Source: Microaerobacter geothermalis
Lineage (GTDB): Bacteria; Bacillota; Bacilli; DSM-22679
DNA length: 64,000 nucleotides
NCBI RefSeq assembly: GCF_021608135.1
Contig: NZ_JAKIHL010000001.1
Location: 62,001-126,000 of the forward strand
Direction of reading: 5' to 3'
The notes under the pieces were generated by a model. It saw nothing but the letters and a program-made list of their open reading frames with translations, had not been told where the DNA came from and did not search any database. Positions 25,233 to 33,897 of this stretch are shown in pieces; positions within the stretch are counted from its first letter, which is position 1; each line of letters begins with the position of its first letter. Both the position numbers and the translations under genes were made by a program.

Positions 25233-25490
25233 ATGAATGTGATCCAGTTAATTATTTCTATCCCACTATTTTTTATTTTGGCATTTGGAGTCGGATTTAT
25301 TTTAAATATGCTGGTAAAAACCACTTGGCTTCCTTTAATCATTTATGCAGCAATCGTATTGGGATTATTTATTAAGAAGGGGTCATTCCTTACGGTGGAT
25401 GTAATTATTTTATCATCAGGACTCCTTGGCGCATTATTTAGCGGAATTGCTATTCGAATGCTTCGGGTAAGGGGTTATCGCATGTTTTAA
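25233..25490 (+). CDS. yuiB: YuiB-like membrane protein
   Basis: An 85-residue protein with three hydrophobic helices (about 4-27, 29-46 and 50-75) and a basic C-terminal tail. GTGAGGTGA lies upstream of the ATG. It fits YuiB by size, topology and its position between yuiA and yuiC homologs. No function is known. Its stop is 73 bases before the yuiC-like gene, so the two may be cotranscribed. Confidence 0.75.
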   Translation: MNVIQLIISIPLFFILAFGVGFILNMLVKTTWLPLIIYAAIVLGLFIKKGSFLTVDVIILSSGLLGALFSGIAIRMLRVRGYRMF

Positions 25491-25563
25491 CAAAATCCTT
25501 TTTCTCCTTATGTATAGAAATTCTCTTTTTTGGAGAGAAAAGTAAGGAGAGGAGGTTTTTTTA

Positions 25564-26295
25564 ATGTCAAATCTTGCATACCGTTTCAAGTATTTCTCCA
25601 GCTTTATCTTTTGGGGAGTACTGTTATATGCGGTATATGTTTTTGCCAACCCTATAGAAATAGCTCCGATGAAACAGATAATAAAAGAAAAGTACACCCT
25701 GAATATAAGTGACAAGGAAGTAGAACAAAAGGAATTACTACCCCTAAAAGAACAGAAAAGAAGAGAAGAAATCAATTCGTATAAAAGTATAGCCGTTGTC
25801 AAGGAGAACAAAAAAGATTTCAAAAGTCCTGTGGGTCTCGCGTCAGTTAAAACATCGGCAATCCCTATCATAACCCATCCAACTGACGAGGAATTATCGA
25901 GATTCCCTGTGGTTGAGGTGGTAGCAACCGGTTATTATGCTGGAGTAGAATCCACAGGAAAGGATCCCACCCATCCTGAATATGGAATTACTTATTCGGG
26001 TGTCAGGGTTAAGAGGGATCAGTTCTCAACGATTGCCGCTGATTTATCTGTATTTCCTTTAGGAACGATTCTTTATATTCCTGACTATGGATATGGCGTT
26101 GTAACAGATATCGGATCTGCCATAAAAGGGAATAAGATAGACCTATATTTTGAAACCAAGGAAGATGTATATAATCTTTGGGGAAAAAGAAAAGTAAACG
26201 TATGGGTTATTCAACGGGGGAATGGGAAGGTAACGGATCAAATGTTGGAAGAATTGAATGAAAGGCAAGTGGCTTTTTTACCGACGATAAACTAA
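25564..26295 (+). CDS. yuiC: YuiC-like 3D-domain protein (peptidoglycan hydrolase)
   Basis: A 243-residue protein with one N-terminal helix (about 10-29), a charged stalk with some coiled-coil character (50-90), and a C-terminal 3D domain: [40 protein letters not shown] and the aspartates in [18 protein letters not shown]. 3D-domain proteins, such as YuiC, act as stationary-phase muralytic enzymes related to resuscitation factors. GGAGAGGAGG lies before the ATG. The helix makes it secreted or membrane-bound. A terminator follows directly. Confidence 0.85.
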   Translation: MSNLAYRFKYFSSFIFWGVLLYAVYVFANPIEIAPMKQIIKEKYTLNISDKEVEQKELLPLKEQKRREEINSYKSIAVVKENKKDFKSPVGLASVKTSAIPIITHPTDEELSRFPVVEVVATGYYAGVESTGKDPTHPEYGITYSGVRVKRDQFSTIAADLSVFPLGTILYIPDYGYGVVTDIGSAIKGNKIDLYFETKEDVYNLWGKRKVNVWVIQRGNGKVTDQMLEELNERQVAFLPTIN

Positions 26296-26324
26296 AACCA
26301 TGGGCGAAATCCCACGGTTTTTCT
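26294..26324 (+). terminator. Terminator of yuiC
   Basis: A stem AAACCATGGG/CCCACGGTTT (one mismatch) with a CGAAAT loop and a TTTCTTTG tail. Confidence 0.8.
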
Positions 26325-26445
26325 TTGTCCTGTTGCACTGTCAACATTTGCACGTCCTGTGCGGTACAACTAGAGTTTCAGTTGGAGTTAAGATTCCCAC
26401 TAAACTATGTTTCTTTTTAGTTTATTGAAAAATGGGGTATAAGAA

Positions 26446-26922
26446 TTATGAAGTAATGGGGTATAAAGCTAATGCTACAATTATCCCTAACAATCCGCCT
26501 ATAAGAACTTCAACAGGCTGATGACCCAATAATTCTTTTAATTTTTTCTTTTTTTCCTTTTTGGGCTTTACGGTCCAGGTCTTCATGCCTTCTACCAAAT
26601 GATTAAACTCTTCTACCAACTTATTAAGCACGACTGCTTGTTCACCGGCGTGACGTCGAATTCCGGCAGCATCATACATCACAATAAGGCCTATAATTAA
26701 ACTGACGGCAAATAGTCCGGATTGAAATCCTTCAGTAAGTCCTATCGCTGTAGATAGGGATGTAACAGCAGCGGAATGTGAACTAGGCATTCCCCCTGTA
26801 CTAAAGAGCAGCCCCACATTCCAAACTCTGGTTCCCCAATAATGGATTGGTATTTTTACGACTTGGGCCAGGGAAATAGCCAATAATGAAGCCCATAAGG
26901 GATAATTGTTGAATAATGACAT
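26446..26922 (-). CDS. yuiD: Divergent PAP2-family membrane protein (YuiD)
   Basis: A 158-residue membrane protein of the DUF212/divergent PAP2 family. Motifs: GGMPSSHSAAVTSL near residue 43 and MYDAAGIRRHAGEQA near residue 85, equivalent to phosphatase motifs with some changes. Four hydrophobic segments are visible, with a Lys-rich cytoplasmic loop at about 120-135. It probably acts on a phosphate ester at the membrane, but the substrate is unknown. Its position after yuiABC matches the Bacillus order. GAAAGGAAG precedes the ATG. Confidence 0.88.
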   Translation of the reverse strand: MSLFNNYPLWASLLAISLAQVVKIPIHYWGTRVWNVGLLFSTGGMPSSHSAAVTSLSTAIGLTEGFQSGLFAVSLIIGLIVMYDAAGIRRHAGEQAVVLNKLVEEFNHLVEGMKTWTVKPKKEKKKKLKELLGHQPVEVLIGGLLGIIVALALYPITS

Positions 26923-27075
26923 GGATGTCTTCCTTTCTAAATGATTTCATCCATTATTTTACCACATGAATCGCGATTGCACTCAATTCTTTTGTTCCAT
27001 TCTTGGTCGCGGTTAGCTATAGGGAAAGTGGTGGTAAAATAATGGAAGACAACGATTAAAAATAGGTGGTGAATC

Positions 27076-27456
27076 ATGTCTTTCCCAGAGGAGTATTATT
27101 TGTTTTTTCAGAAATTTAATGAAGGAGAGTACTATGAGTGCCATGATCTTCTTGAAGAGATATGGATGGGACAAAAGCAGAACAAGTATCTTCAGGGGAT
27201 GCTTCAAATGACTGTAGGCATTTATCATTTTGAATATGGCAATATAAAGGGAGCCCGTTTGATGTTGGAATCAGGCAAACAGTATCTCTTACCCTACAGG
27301 CCTTTCTATTGGGGGGTCAATGTTGATGAAGTGATTCAATTTATTGATCAGTGTTTATCGGTCCTCCCTGAAAAAGACAGCATTTCCCTAGAAGAGGTAA
27401 AAAAGATTCCCTTTCCAGCCATTCAACTTCAACTGCAAGAGGAACCTTTAAGCTAA
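27076..27456 (+). CDS. DUF309 protein
   Basis: A 126-residue helical protein with the DUF309 signature FNEGEYYECHDLLEEIWMG near residues 13-31, then YLQGMLQMTVGIYHFEYGN and GARLMLESG. The conserved His, Glu and Asp residues suggest a metal site, but no activity is known. AGGTGG lies before the ATG. Directly after it, 27470-27540 reads SSETLARLIEWFEEQDFWENKG in one frame without a start, perhaps a remnant. Confidence 0.85.
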   Translation: MSFPEEYYLFFQKFNEGEYYECHDLLEEIWMGQKQNKYLQGMLQMTVGIYHFEYGNIKGARLMLESGKQYLLPYRPFYWGVNVDEVIQFIDQCLSVLPEKDSISLEEVKKIPFPAIQLQLQEEPLS

Positions 27457-27558
27457 GAAGGAATGATTCTCTTCAGAGACATTAGCCCGATTGATTGAAT
27501 GGTTTGAAGAACAGGATTTTTGGGAAAATAAAGGGTGACGAAAGGGGAGGGTGAGATC

Positions 27559-27972
27559 ATGTATCAAAATCCGACAGAAGAAGAACGGAGGCAGCTATTG
27601 AAATCTGCCAGGACCATCGCCGTCGTTGGCTTATCCGATAATCCCGAAAAAAGCAGCTATATGATTGCGGAGGCTCTTCAACATGCTGGATACAGGATTA
27701 TTCCAGTAAATCCCAATGTTACTCAGGTTTTAGGTGAAAAAGCATATCCCAGATTAACGGATATCCCAGAATCCGTTGACATTGTGGATGTCTTTCGGAG
27801 AAGCGAGTTTGTAGAACCCATTGCTAAAGATGCCGTCCAGATTGGTGCAAAGGCATTATGGATGCAGCAGGGCGTATATCATGAGAAAGCAGCACAATAT
27901 GCAATAGAACATGGCCTTCTTGTGGTGATGAACAGGTGTATTAAAGTAGACCATGCTCTATTGTTGCGGTGA
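27559..27972 (+). CDS. CoA-binding protein (YccU-like Rossmann fold)
   Basis: A 137-residue CoA_binding (PF13380-type) protein. The Rossmann motif is AVVGLSDNPEKSSY near residue 20-33, followed by GYRIIPVNPN, VDIVDVFRR and GAKALWMQQGV. Such small proteins resemble the N-terminal domain of succinyl-CoA synthetase alpha; the biological role is unknown. The ATG at 27559 follows GGGAGGGTGAG; an in-frame GTG at 27535 has no site. It probably shares a transcript with the DUF309 gene. Confidence 0.87.
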   Translation: MYQNPTEEERRQLLKSARTIAVVGLSDNPEKSSYMIAEALQHAGYRIIPVNPNVTQVLGEKAYPRLTDIPESVDIVDVFRRSEFVEPIAKDAVQIGAKALWMQQGVYHEKAAQYAIEHGLLVVMNRCIKVDHALLLR

Positions 27973-28042
27973 TGATATTAGGAATTTAATAGGGGCGAGA
28001 TAAGCGAAACACATTTTATTCATATTTATCACAATTTTTATC

Positions 28043-28405
28043 TTGATTTTTGTCAGTATTGTAATGATAAATTATGGCGAAGAGACTATATATTTAACAT
28101 TTAAAGGTGAGGGTGAAAACTGGAAAGCGGAATACCAAGTTTCAGGATATAAAAGTTTTTTCGAAAGGGAATTAACGATTACTTACAAAGGCGAACTATC
28201 AGAAATTTCTTCTGTCAAAAAGTTGGAATTTTCGTATGATAATTCCATAAGTAGTGGGAATAGTGAAATAAATTTTATTATGAGTCCAGATAAAAAAGAA
28301 TTCTCACATAGAAGTTCCTCAAGCGGCCCCGTTGAATCCTATAACGAAACCACGAAAGTAACAATCAAATGGAATGGAATTACCGAAACAATATTCTTGA
28401 AATAA
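28043..28405 (+). CDS. Hypothetical secreted or anchored protein, start unclear
   Basis: About 120 residues in an all-beta pattern (ETIYLTFKGEGENW, ELTITYKGEL, TTKVTIKWNG). The frame stays open upstream to a TAA at 28001 and encodes a hydrophobic helix (KHILFIFITIFILIFV), but this has no ATG, GTG or TTG start except TTG at 28043 in the middle of the helix. A GGGGCGAG site lies at 27992-27999. Either a rare start codon (ATT at 28013) is used or the beginning has been damaged. No family is recognised. A terminator follows. Confidence 0.5.
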   Translation: MIFVSIVMINYGEETIYLTFKGEGENWKAEYQVSGYKSFFERELTITYKGELSEISSVKKLEFSYDNSISSGNSEINFIMSPDKKEFSHRSSSSGPVESYNETTKVTIKWNGITETIFLK

Positions 28406-28435
28406 AATCCATATTCATTATAAACGATACAGAAA

Positions 28436-28466
28436 AACCTAGCCAAAAATGGGCTAGGTTTTTTGA
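28436..28466. terminator. Bidirectional terminator before hemY end
   Basis: A stem AACCTAGCC/GGGCTAGGTT with an AAAAAT loop and T6 on the plus side, A5 on the other side. Confidence 0.88.
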
Positions 28467-28484
28467 ATTCATGCTTGGCGAAAG

Positions 28485-29948
28485 TCAAGTTCTTTTGAGA
28501 TATTGAGTGACATTGTCGGCAGTGCTTACTCCTTGACGGATACAATCAGGTACTCCGAGCCCGTCATATCCTGCACCTGTCAAGAATAGACCGGGATATG
28601 CTTCGGACAACCGGTCTTCTACCTTTTTCATTCGTTCCAGATGCCCGACCGTATATTGGGGCATGGCAGATTTCCACTCAAATATTTCTGCATGGACAGG
28701 AGATGCGGCAATTCCCATAATATCTTTCAGATCCTTTTGGACTCCTTCAATGATTTCTTCTTCTGTCATTTTCAAATGCCTCTCGTCCCCAGCCCGTCCA
28801 ACATAACATCGCAGGAGTACCTGGTCAGGGGTGGAAGTGTGCAGCCATTTTGAAGAGACCCATGTGCAAGCCGTAATCAAGCGGTTTTCACCCCTTGGAA
28901 CCACGAATCCGCTGCCGTCAAGGGGATATTGAATGTCTGATTTGCGGTATGCGAGGGCAACTGTGGCTACCGATACATATGGAATCTCAAGATTTTCACC
29001 CAAAACCTCATCAAATTGAAGCAATCGGGTCGTGACGAAGTTTGGTGTGGCAAGGATAACGGCATCACAAAAGATCGTTTCTCCGGTAGTCAGAAGCAGT
29101 TGATATTTTTTATTTTCTTGGGACAGGTGTAAACCTTCTACCCCTGTTCCTTTTCTTAACGTCACATCATCACCGTTAAGCCGGTCAACAAGGGCTTCTG
29201 GCAGGGTTTGGAGCCCCTTTTCCAGTGACAAAAAGATACTACTTGGAAGTTTTCTTTGACCAGGCTTAGCGGATGTTGTATTTGTCTGTCCAGGTTTTTT
29301 GGACTTGCCCATGGCAATTTGTGCCGCTGACCCCTTTATCAGGCTTCCGTATTTTTCGATCATGGCATGAAAATGGGGAAAGGTAGCCTTCAAGCTTAAC
29401 TCATCAACACTTCCTGCATAAATCCCAGCCAGAACGGGTTCCACAATTCGTTCCACAACCTCGTTTCCAAGCCTTCTTCGTAAAAATTTACCCAAAGATT
29501 CATCCTCTTTGGTGTTGCCTTTTGGGAGAAAGAGATCCAATCCTGCCCTTATTTTTCCAATCGGAGAGATTAAAGGAGTTTTGGCAAAAGAGCTCAGCTT
29601 GGCCGGGATTCCCATCACGGATACAGGAGGGAAGGAACGTAATCTTCCCCGGTGCAAAATATAATTCTTCTTGGCTGCCGGATTGGTTCCCACCAGTTGT
29701 TCGGCAATCCCCAGGTCTTCACATAATTGAATCGCAGCAGTTTTTCGGGCAAGAAAAGAATCGGGACCTCCTTCGATAATCAGTCCCTCTGCATAAGAAG
29801 TTTTGATCTTCCCGCCAAAGTGATTCTCTTTTTCAATCACCTTAAGGGAGATGTTTAAGCCCTTTTCTCGTGCAGATTTTTTAAGATAAAACGCAGCACT
29901 TAGACCGGCAATACCGCCACCAACGATAGCCACATGTTTTGTTTCCAT
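28485..29948 (-). CDS. hemY: Coproporphyrinogen/protoporphyrinogen III oxidase
   Basis: A 487-residue FAD oxidase of the HemY/CgoX type, which oxidises coproporphyrinogen III to coproporphyrin III in the Gram-positive route. FAD motif GGGIAGLSAAF near residue 10 and KVIEKENHFGGKIKTS follow the family; C-terminal LFLTGAGYDGLGVPDCIRQG closes the FAD site. An insert of charged residues around 215-235 is slightly long. Its start codon overlaps or abuts the hemH stop at 29948, so hemE-hemH-hemY form one operon, the usual Bacillus order. Confidence 0.95.
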   Translation of the reverse strand: METKHVAIVGGGIAGLSAAFYLKKSAREKGLNISLKVIEKENHFGGKIKTSYAEGLIIEGGPDSFLARKTAAIQLCEDLGIAEQLVGTNPAAKKNYILHRGRLRSFPPVSVMGIPAKLSSFAKTPLISPIGKIRAGLDLFLPKGNTKEDESLGKFLRRRLGNEVVERIVEPVLAGIYAGSVDELSLKATFPHFHAMIEKYGSLIKGSAAQIAMGKSKKPGQTNTTSAKPGQRKLPSSIFLSLEKGLQTLPEALVDRLNGDDVTLRKGTGVEGLHLSQENKKYQLLLTTGETIFCDAVILATPNFVTTRLLQFDEVLGENLEIPYVSVATVALAYRKSDIQYPLDGSGFVVPRGENRLITACTWVSSKWLHTSTPDQVLLRCYVGRAGDERHLKMTEEEIIEGVQKDLKDIMGIAASPVHAEIFEWKSAMPQYTVGHLERMKKVEDRLSEAYPGLFLTGAGYDGLGVPDCIRQGVSTADNVTQYLKRT

Positions 29949-30874
29949 TATTCTTCTCCTGTTAAATGGGTAAAAATGATATGCTTAAGTCCTTGCAAGA
30001 AATCCAGGTCGGCATTTAACATGGGTGTCCGTTCAAGATGAACTCCAAGTTCGTTACTTTGTTTTTGACACTCAATATCAATATCGTAAAGGACTTCAAG
30101 ATGATCACTGACAAACCCCACGGGACAGCTGATAAGGTAACGATTTCCTTTTGAATGCTCTTCTCTTATGACATCCAAAATATCAGGACCCAACCAGGGT
30201 TCTGGCGTACGGCCTGCACTTTGCCAGGCATACAGCCAATGCCTTAATGGTACCATCTTCGCTACTTCATTCCCTGTTTCTTCAAGTTGTGCCGGATATG
30301 GATCTCCCATGTCCAAGATTCGCCTCGGTAAACTGTGGGCTGAAAAAATCACCCGTACCTGATCTTGTACATCAGTTGGAAATCTTTTCAAGGTACCTTT
30401 AATCCGAGTTGAAATAGCTTGCAAATACTTTGGTTGGACATGCCAGTTTTTGATAAAAGTCAAATGTAAAGACGGATAAGACTGAGCCGCTTCCAAAGCA
30501 GCCTGGATATATGTACCGACACTCATCACCGAATAATGCGGGGCCAGAACCAGACCAACAGCCCTTGTTATTCCATCTTCAGCCATTTTTTTCACGGTAT
30601 CGGCAATGAAAGGAGAAGAGTGTTTCATTCCAAGATATACCCGATATCCTCCCCCTGCCTCGTTTAGAAGTTCTTCTAATCCTTGAGCCTGGGCTTCGGT
30701 GATTTTTCGCAAAGGGGAAAGCCCGCCAATCGCCTCATAGCGGCTGATGAGTTCATTCAGTTGTTCTTGAGTAGGTTTTCGCCCACGGCGTATGTGCGTG
30801 TAGTAAGCTTCCACTTCATCAAGACTTCGTGGGGTGCCATAGGCCATTAATAAAATCCCAATGGGTTTCTCCAT
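29948..30874 (-). CDS. hemH: Coproporphyrin III ferrochelatase
   Basis: A 308-residue HemH/CpfC that inserts Fe2+ into coproporphyrin III. Motifs: GILLMAYGTPRSLDEVEAYY at the N-terminus, SAHSLPRRI near residue 180 (metal-binding histidine) and CPVGFVSDHLEVLYDID near residue 255 (catalytic glutamate). The final Gram-positive step is then made by HemQ at 24.3 kb. It lies 15 bases after hemE and overlaps hemY by one base. Confidence 0.95.
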   Translation of the reverse strand: MEKPIGILLMAYGTPRSLDEVEAYYTHIRRGRKPTQEQLNELISRYEAIGGLSPLRKITEAQAQGLEELLNEAGGGYRVYLGMKHSSPFIADTVKKMAEDGITRAVGLVLAPHYSVMSVGTYIQAALEAAQSYPSLHLTFIKNWHVQPKYLQAISTRIKGTLKRFPTDVQDQVRVIFSAHSLPRRILDMGDPYPAQLEETGNEVAKMVPLRHWLYAWQSAGRTPEPWLGPDILDVIREEHSKGNRYLISCPVGFVSDHLEVLYDIDIECQKQSNELGVHLERTPMLNADLDFLQGLKHIIFTHLTGEE

Positions 30875-30889
30875 GAATATTAACCACCT

Positions 30890-31912
30890 TTACACTCGTT
30901 GTCCGTATTCATGTATAAATTCGGTCAAACGTTTTAACGTATCAACCGATGCGGTTGGAAATACGCCATGCCCCAAATTGAAAACATGACCGGAATGCTC
31001 TCTTCCTGCATCAATAATTTCCATTGCTTTTTGCTTAAGCACATCCCATGGCGCCAACAATAAGGCTGGATCAAGGTTTCCCTGGATCGCGATCTCATTG
31101 CCGATTCTGGGGGAGGCCTCTTTCAGGGGAACCCGCCAATCCACCCCAAGCACATCGGCACCCGTTTGTTTCAGATCAAATAACAGCTCCCCTGTACCTA
31201 CTCCAAAATAGATTTTTGGCACATCAAGATGGGAAATGCCCTGGAATATCCGTTGAACAGTAGGTAACACGTACTCACGGTAATCATCGGGAGATAATGC
31301 TCCGGCCCAACTGTCAAAAATCTGCAAGGCTTTTGCTCCCGCATTTACTTGAATTTCCAAGTAATCGATGATTGTTTTCTCCAATCGGTTCATCAATGCA
31401 AACCATGTTTTAGGATCGCTATACATCATGGCCTTTGTTTTCAGATAATCCCGGGACGGTTTTCCTTCAATCATATAACTGGCCAATGTAAAGGGAGCAC
31501 CGGAAAAACCGATGAGAGGAACAGGTAATTCTCTGGACAGGATTTTTATGGTTTCTGTCATAAAGGATAAATCGTTGGGATCAAGATCATGAAGTCTTTC
31601 AACATCAGCCAGGGCTTGTATCGGATGGTCAACCACCGGTCCAATCCCTGAGCGAATCTCAAAGGGCATCCCGATGGGATCCAATGGAACCATAATGTCC
31701 GAGAACAAGATAGCGGCATCCACATTTAACTGCTGAACGGGCAAAGTGGTGACTTCAACACATAGTTCAGGAATCTTCACAATGTCAATCAAACTGTATT
31801 TTTTGCGAATTTCCCGATATTCCGGTTGATACCTCCCCGCCTGTCTCATATACCATACGGGAGTGGTGTCAACGGTCTCCCGTCTGCACGCGCGCAAAAA
31901 ACGATCATTCAT
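30890..31912 (-). CDS. hemE: Uroporphyrinogen decarboxylase
   Basis: A 340-residue HemE that converts uroporphyrinogen III to coproporphyrinogen III. Motifs: TPVWYMRQAGRYQPEYR at residues 17-33 (arginines that bind the acetate groups), FSDIMVPLDP, FSGAPFTLASYMIEG and the C-terminal HVFNLGHGVFP. Length is normal. It is the first gene of the hemEHY operon and is transcribed away from the TIGR01777 gene; the shared ~200-base region holds AT-rich promoter sequence but no riboswitch that I recognise. Confidence 0.96.
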   Translation of the reverse strand: MNDRFLRACRRETVDTTPVWYMRQAGRYQPEYREIRKKYSLIDIVKIPELCVEVTTLPVQQLNVDAAILFSDIMVPLDPIGMPFEIRSGIGPVVDHPIQALADVERLHDLDPNDLSFMTETIKILSRELPVPLIGFSGAPFTLASYMIEGKPSRDYLKTKAMMYSDPKTWFALMNRLEKTIIDYLEIQVNAGAKALQIFDSWAGALSPDDYREYVLPTVQRIFQGISHLDVPKIYFGVGTGELLFDLKQTGADVLGVDWRVPLKEASPRIGNEIAIQGNLDPALLLAPWDVLKQKAMEIIDAGREHSGHVFNLGHGVFPTASVDTLKRLTEFIHEYGQRV

Positions 31913-32117
31913 TCTTCTCTTCCCTCATTTCTATGTACTGACAAGCTTTTTCTTCAATATACTTTACCATGTTTATAAAATCAACGAAACTCCCTTATTT
32001 TTTGACGCTGACAGGGCGATGTGTCATCAATTTGTCATGGCTTTTCCAAAATTTTTTTATAACCAAAAAAATGATAACATATTAGTAATGACAGGAATCG
32101 TTTCGGGAGGGTTTTCA

Positions 32118-33026
32118 ATGAAGATTGCCATAAGTGGAGGAACGGGATTCATAGGCAGTTATCTCGTTGAGGAATGGTTAAAAAGCAAAATTGAGGTTGT
32201 TCTGATTTCGCGCAACCGTTCCTATGCAAAGGAAAAATTTCCTAATGTTCAATGTGTTACGTGGGGGCAATTAGACCGTCAACTAGATCAATTGGAAGGT
32301 ATTTATGCTTTGGTTAACTTGGCAGGTGAATCGATTAGCACCGGGAGGTGGACTAAAAAAAGAAAAAGGGTGATTCTCCAATCCAGGCTTGATGCGACCA
32401 GAAATGTCACCCACTTAGTATCCAGATTGACTGAAAAACCAGAGGTCGTGATAAACGGATCTGCGATTGGTATTTATGGATATTCGGAAACCGACACATT
32501 TGATGAAAATCAGCAAAGATATGGATGTGATTTTTTGGCAAAGGTTGTCCAACAGTGGGAAAATGAGGCTGACAAAATCAAAGGAACCAGAGTGGTGAAA
32601 TTACGGACGGGAATTGTACTAGGTTTAACTGGAGGTGCTTTTCCGAAAATGCTGTTGCCGTATACATTAGGAATTGGCGGAAAGATTGGTTCCGGCAGAC
32701 AATGGTTATCCTGGATTCACGTGTTGGATATGATCAGACTGATTCAGCTTTGCATAGAAGACAGGAATATCGAAGGACCCGTAAATGCTGTTGCTCCCAA
32801 TCCGGTAACCAATGATCAGTTTGGCCGCATTCTCTCAAAAGTGCTGAAAACTCGCCACTGGCTCCCTGTTCCTGGCTTTGTACTGCAGCTGATCTTTGGT
32901 GAAATGTCAGAAATTCTTCTGAAAGGACAGAGAGTTTATCCGAAGAAGTTATTGGATGCTGGTTTCGTCTTTACATTTGAAAATCTGGAAGAGGCACTGG
33001 TCCATCTTCTGGATCATAGGGATTAA
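32118..33026 (+). CDS. TIGR01777-family NAD(P)-dependent epimerase-like protein
   Basis: A 302-residue short-chain dehydrogenase/epimerase-like protein (YfhF of Bacillus). The Rossmann motif is GGTGFIGSYL at residues 7-16; NLAGESISTGRW and NGSAIGIYG follow, with the catalytic-type tyrosine in IYGYSE. The C-terminal DUF1731-like part has ARGQR-like KGQRVYPKKLLDAGFVF. The substrate is unknown. The ATG at 32118 follows CGGGAGGG; the open frame upstream to 31863 overlaps hemE and is not used. Confidence 0.88.
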   Translation: MKIAISGGTGFIGSYLVEEWLKSKIEVVLISRNRSYAKEKFPNVQCVTWGQLDRQLDQLEGIYALVNLAGESISTGRWTKKRKRVILQSRLDATRNVTHLVSRLTEKPEVVINGSAIGIYGYSETDTFDENQQRYGCDFLAKVVQQWENEADKIKGTRVVKLRTGIVLGLTGGAFPKMLLPYTLGIGGKIGSGRQWLSWIHVLDMIRLIQLCIEDRNIEGPVNAVAPNPVTNDQFGRILSKVLKTRHWLPVPGFVLQLIFGEMSEILLKGQRVYPKKLLDAGFVFTFENLEEALVHLLDHRD

Positions 33027-33033
33027 GTAGAGA

Positions 33034-33141
33034 TCAGTTTCTTTTATTTTCTATCCGTTTAAAAATGGTTGGGATGAATATAGTGGCAAGGGATATGCTC
33101 ATGGCAAATATGGTTTCTGCAATAATAATGGCTTTCCACAT
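33034..33141 (-). CDS. Single-helix microprotein, 35 aa
   Basis: A 35-residue ORF missed by length filters. The ATG at 33141 (minus) has an excellent ribosome site AGAAGGAGG about 9 bases upstream. The peptide begins MWKAIIIAETIFAM, has one helix (about residues 4-26) with a proline near its end, and a basic tail KRIENKRN. It resembles small subunits or regulators of membrane complexes in style only (CydX-like size). It lies convergent with the TIGR01777 gene and divergent from alaR. No family recognised. Confidence 0.6.
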   Translation of the reverse strand: MWKAIIIAETIFAMSISLATIFIPTIFKRIENKRN

Positions 33142-33399
33142 AGGTTTTTTCCTCCTTCTTCATACATCTATATTCATAATATTCTAATATTCAGAAAAAA
33201 TCCACATAGAAATGCATATTTACACAGTAAAAATATTAAAAAAATGCCAGGTTAATCTGTTTTGGAATCTGGGACCAACTATGATCATCGTGCAATTGAT
33301 AATTTTCAGGAAATTTTTCAGAAAAAAATTAGAAAAAGATACTTTGTTTTTCCCTTCCTGTGATAAAATTTAAGGTAAAAAACTAAGGGGTTGGAGAGA

Positions 33400-33897
33400 A
33401 TGGAAAAAGGAAAGATAAAGGAATTACTGCGCATCCTGGAAGAGAACAGCAGGCTGGAGCCACAGGTTCTTTCCGAGATGCTGGATCTTCCCTTGGATGA
33501 GGTGAAATTTACTGTTGAAAAATTGGAACAATCTGGGATTATTCTTAAATATTCTTCCATTATCAACTGGGATAAAGTTGAAGAAAATGACCATATCACC
33601 GCAATGATTGACGTAAAAGTTACTCCAAAGCGAGAAGTGGGCTTCGACGACATTGCCAGAAGGATTTACCGTTTTCCAGAAGTGAAATCCGTTTATTTGA
33701 TGTCCGGTGCCTATGATCTCTCCGTAGTGATCGAAGGGGTTACGATGAAAGAGGTAGCCCAGTTTGTTTCGGAAAAGCTTTCTACTTTGGATTCGGTTAT
33801 CTCAACAACTACTCATTTTATCCTGAAAAAATACAAGCATGATGGCGTGATCTTTGATGATCGTGAAGATGATAAACGGATGGTTGTTACGCCATGA
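33400..33897 (+). CDS. alaR: Lrp/AsnC-family regulator (AlaR-like)
   Basis: A 165-residue Lrp/AsnC protein: an N-terminal helix-turn-helix (LRILEENSRLEPQVLSEMLDLPLDEV) and a C-terminal RAM domain (ARRIYRFPEVKSVYLMSGAYDLSVVIEG) that binds amino acids and forms octamers. The ATG at 33400 is preferred; a TTG at 33391 is possible after AAGGGG. The stop overlaps the aminotransferase start by four bases (ATGA), the alaRT (yugG-yugH) arrangement of Bacillus, which is involved in alanine synthesis. Confidence 0.88.
   Translation: MEKGKIKELLRILEENSRLEPQVLSEMLDLPLDEVKFTVEKLEQSGIILKYSSIINWDKVEENDHITAMIDVKVTPKREVGFDDIARRIYRFPEVKSVYLMSGAYDLSVVIEGVTMKEVAQFVSEKLSTLDSVISTTTHFILKKYKHDGVIFDDREDDKRMVVTP

Noticed and set aside
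31863-32117. Long N-terminal extension of the TIGR01777 gene
   Set aside because: It overlaps hemE and its promoter; the Rossmann motif begins directly after the ATG at 32118, which has a good ribosome site.
31913-32117. Possible riboswitch or PerR site between hemE and the divergent gene
   Set aside because: No conserved aptamer elements or clear PerR palindrome could be found; the region is only AT-rich promoter sequence.
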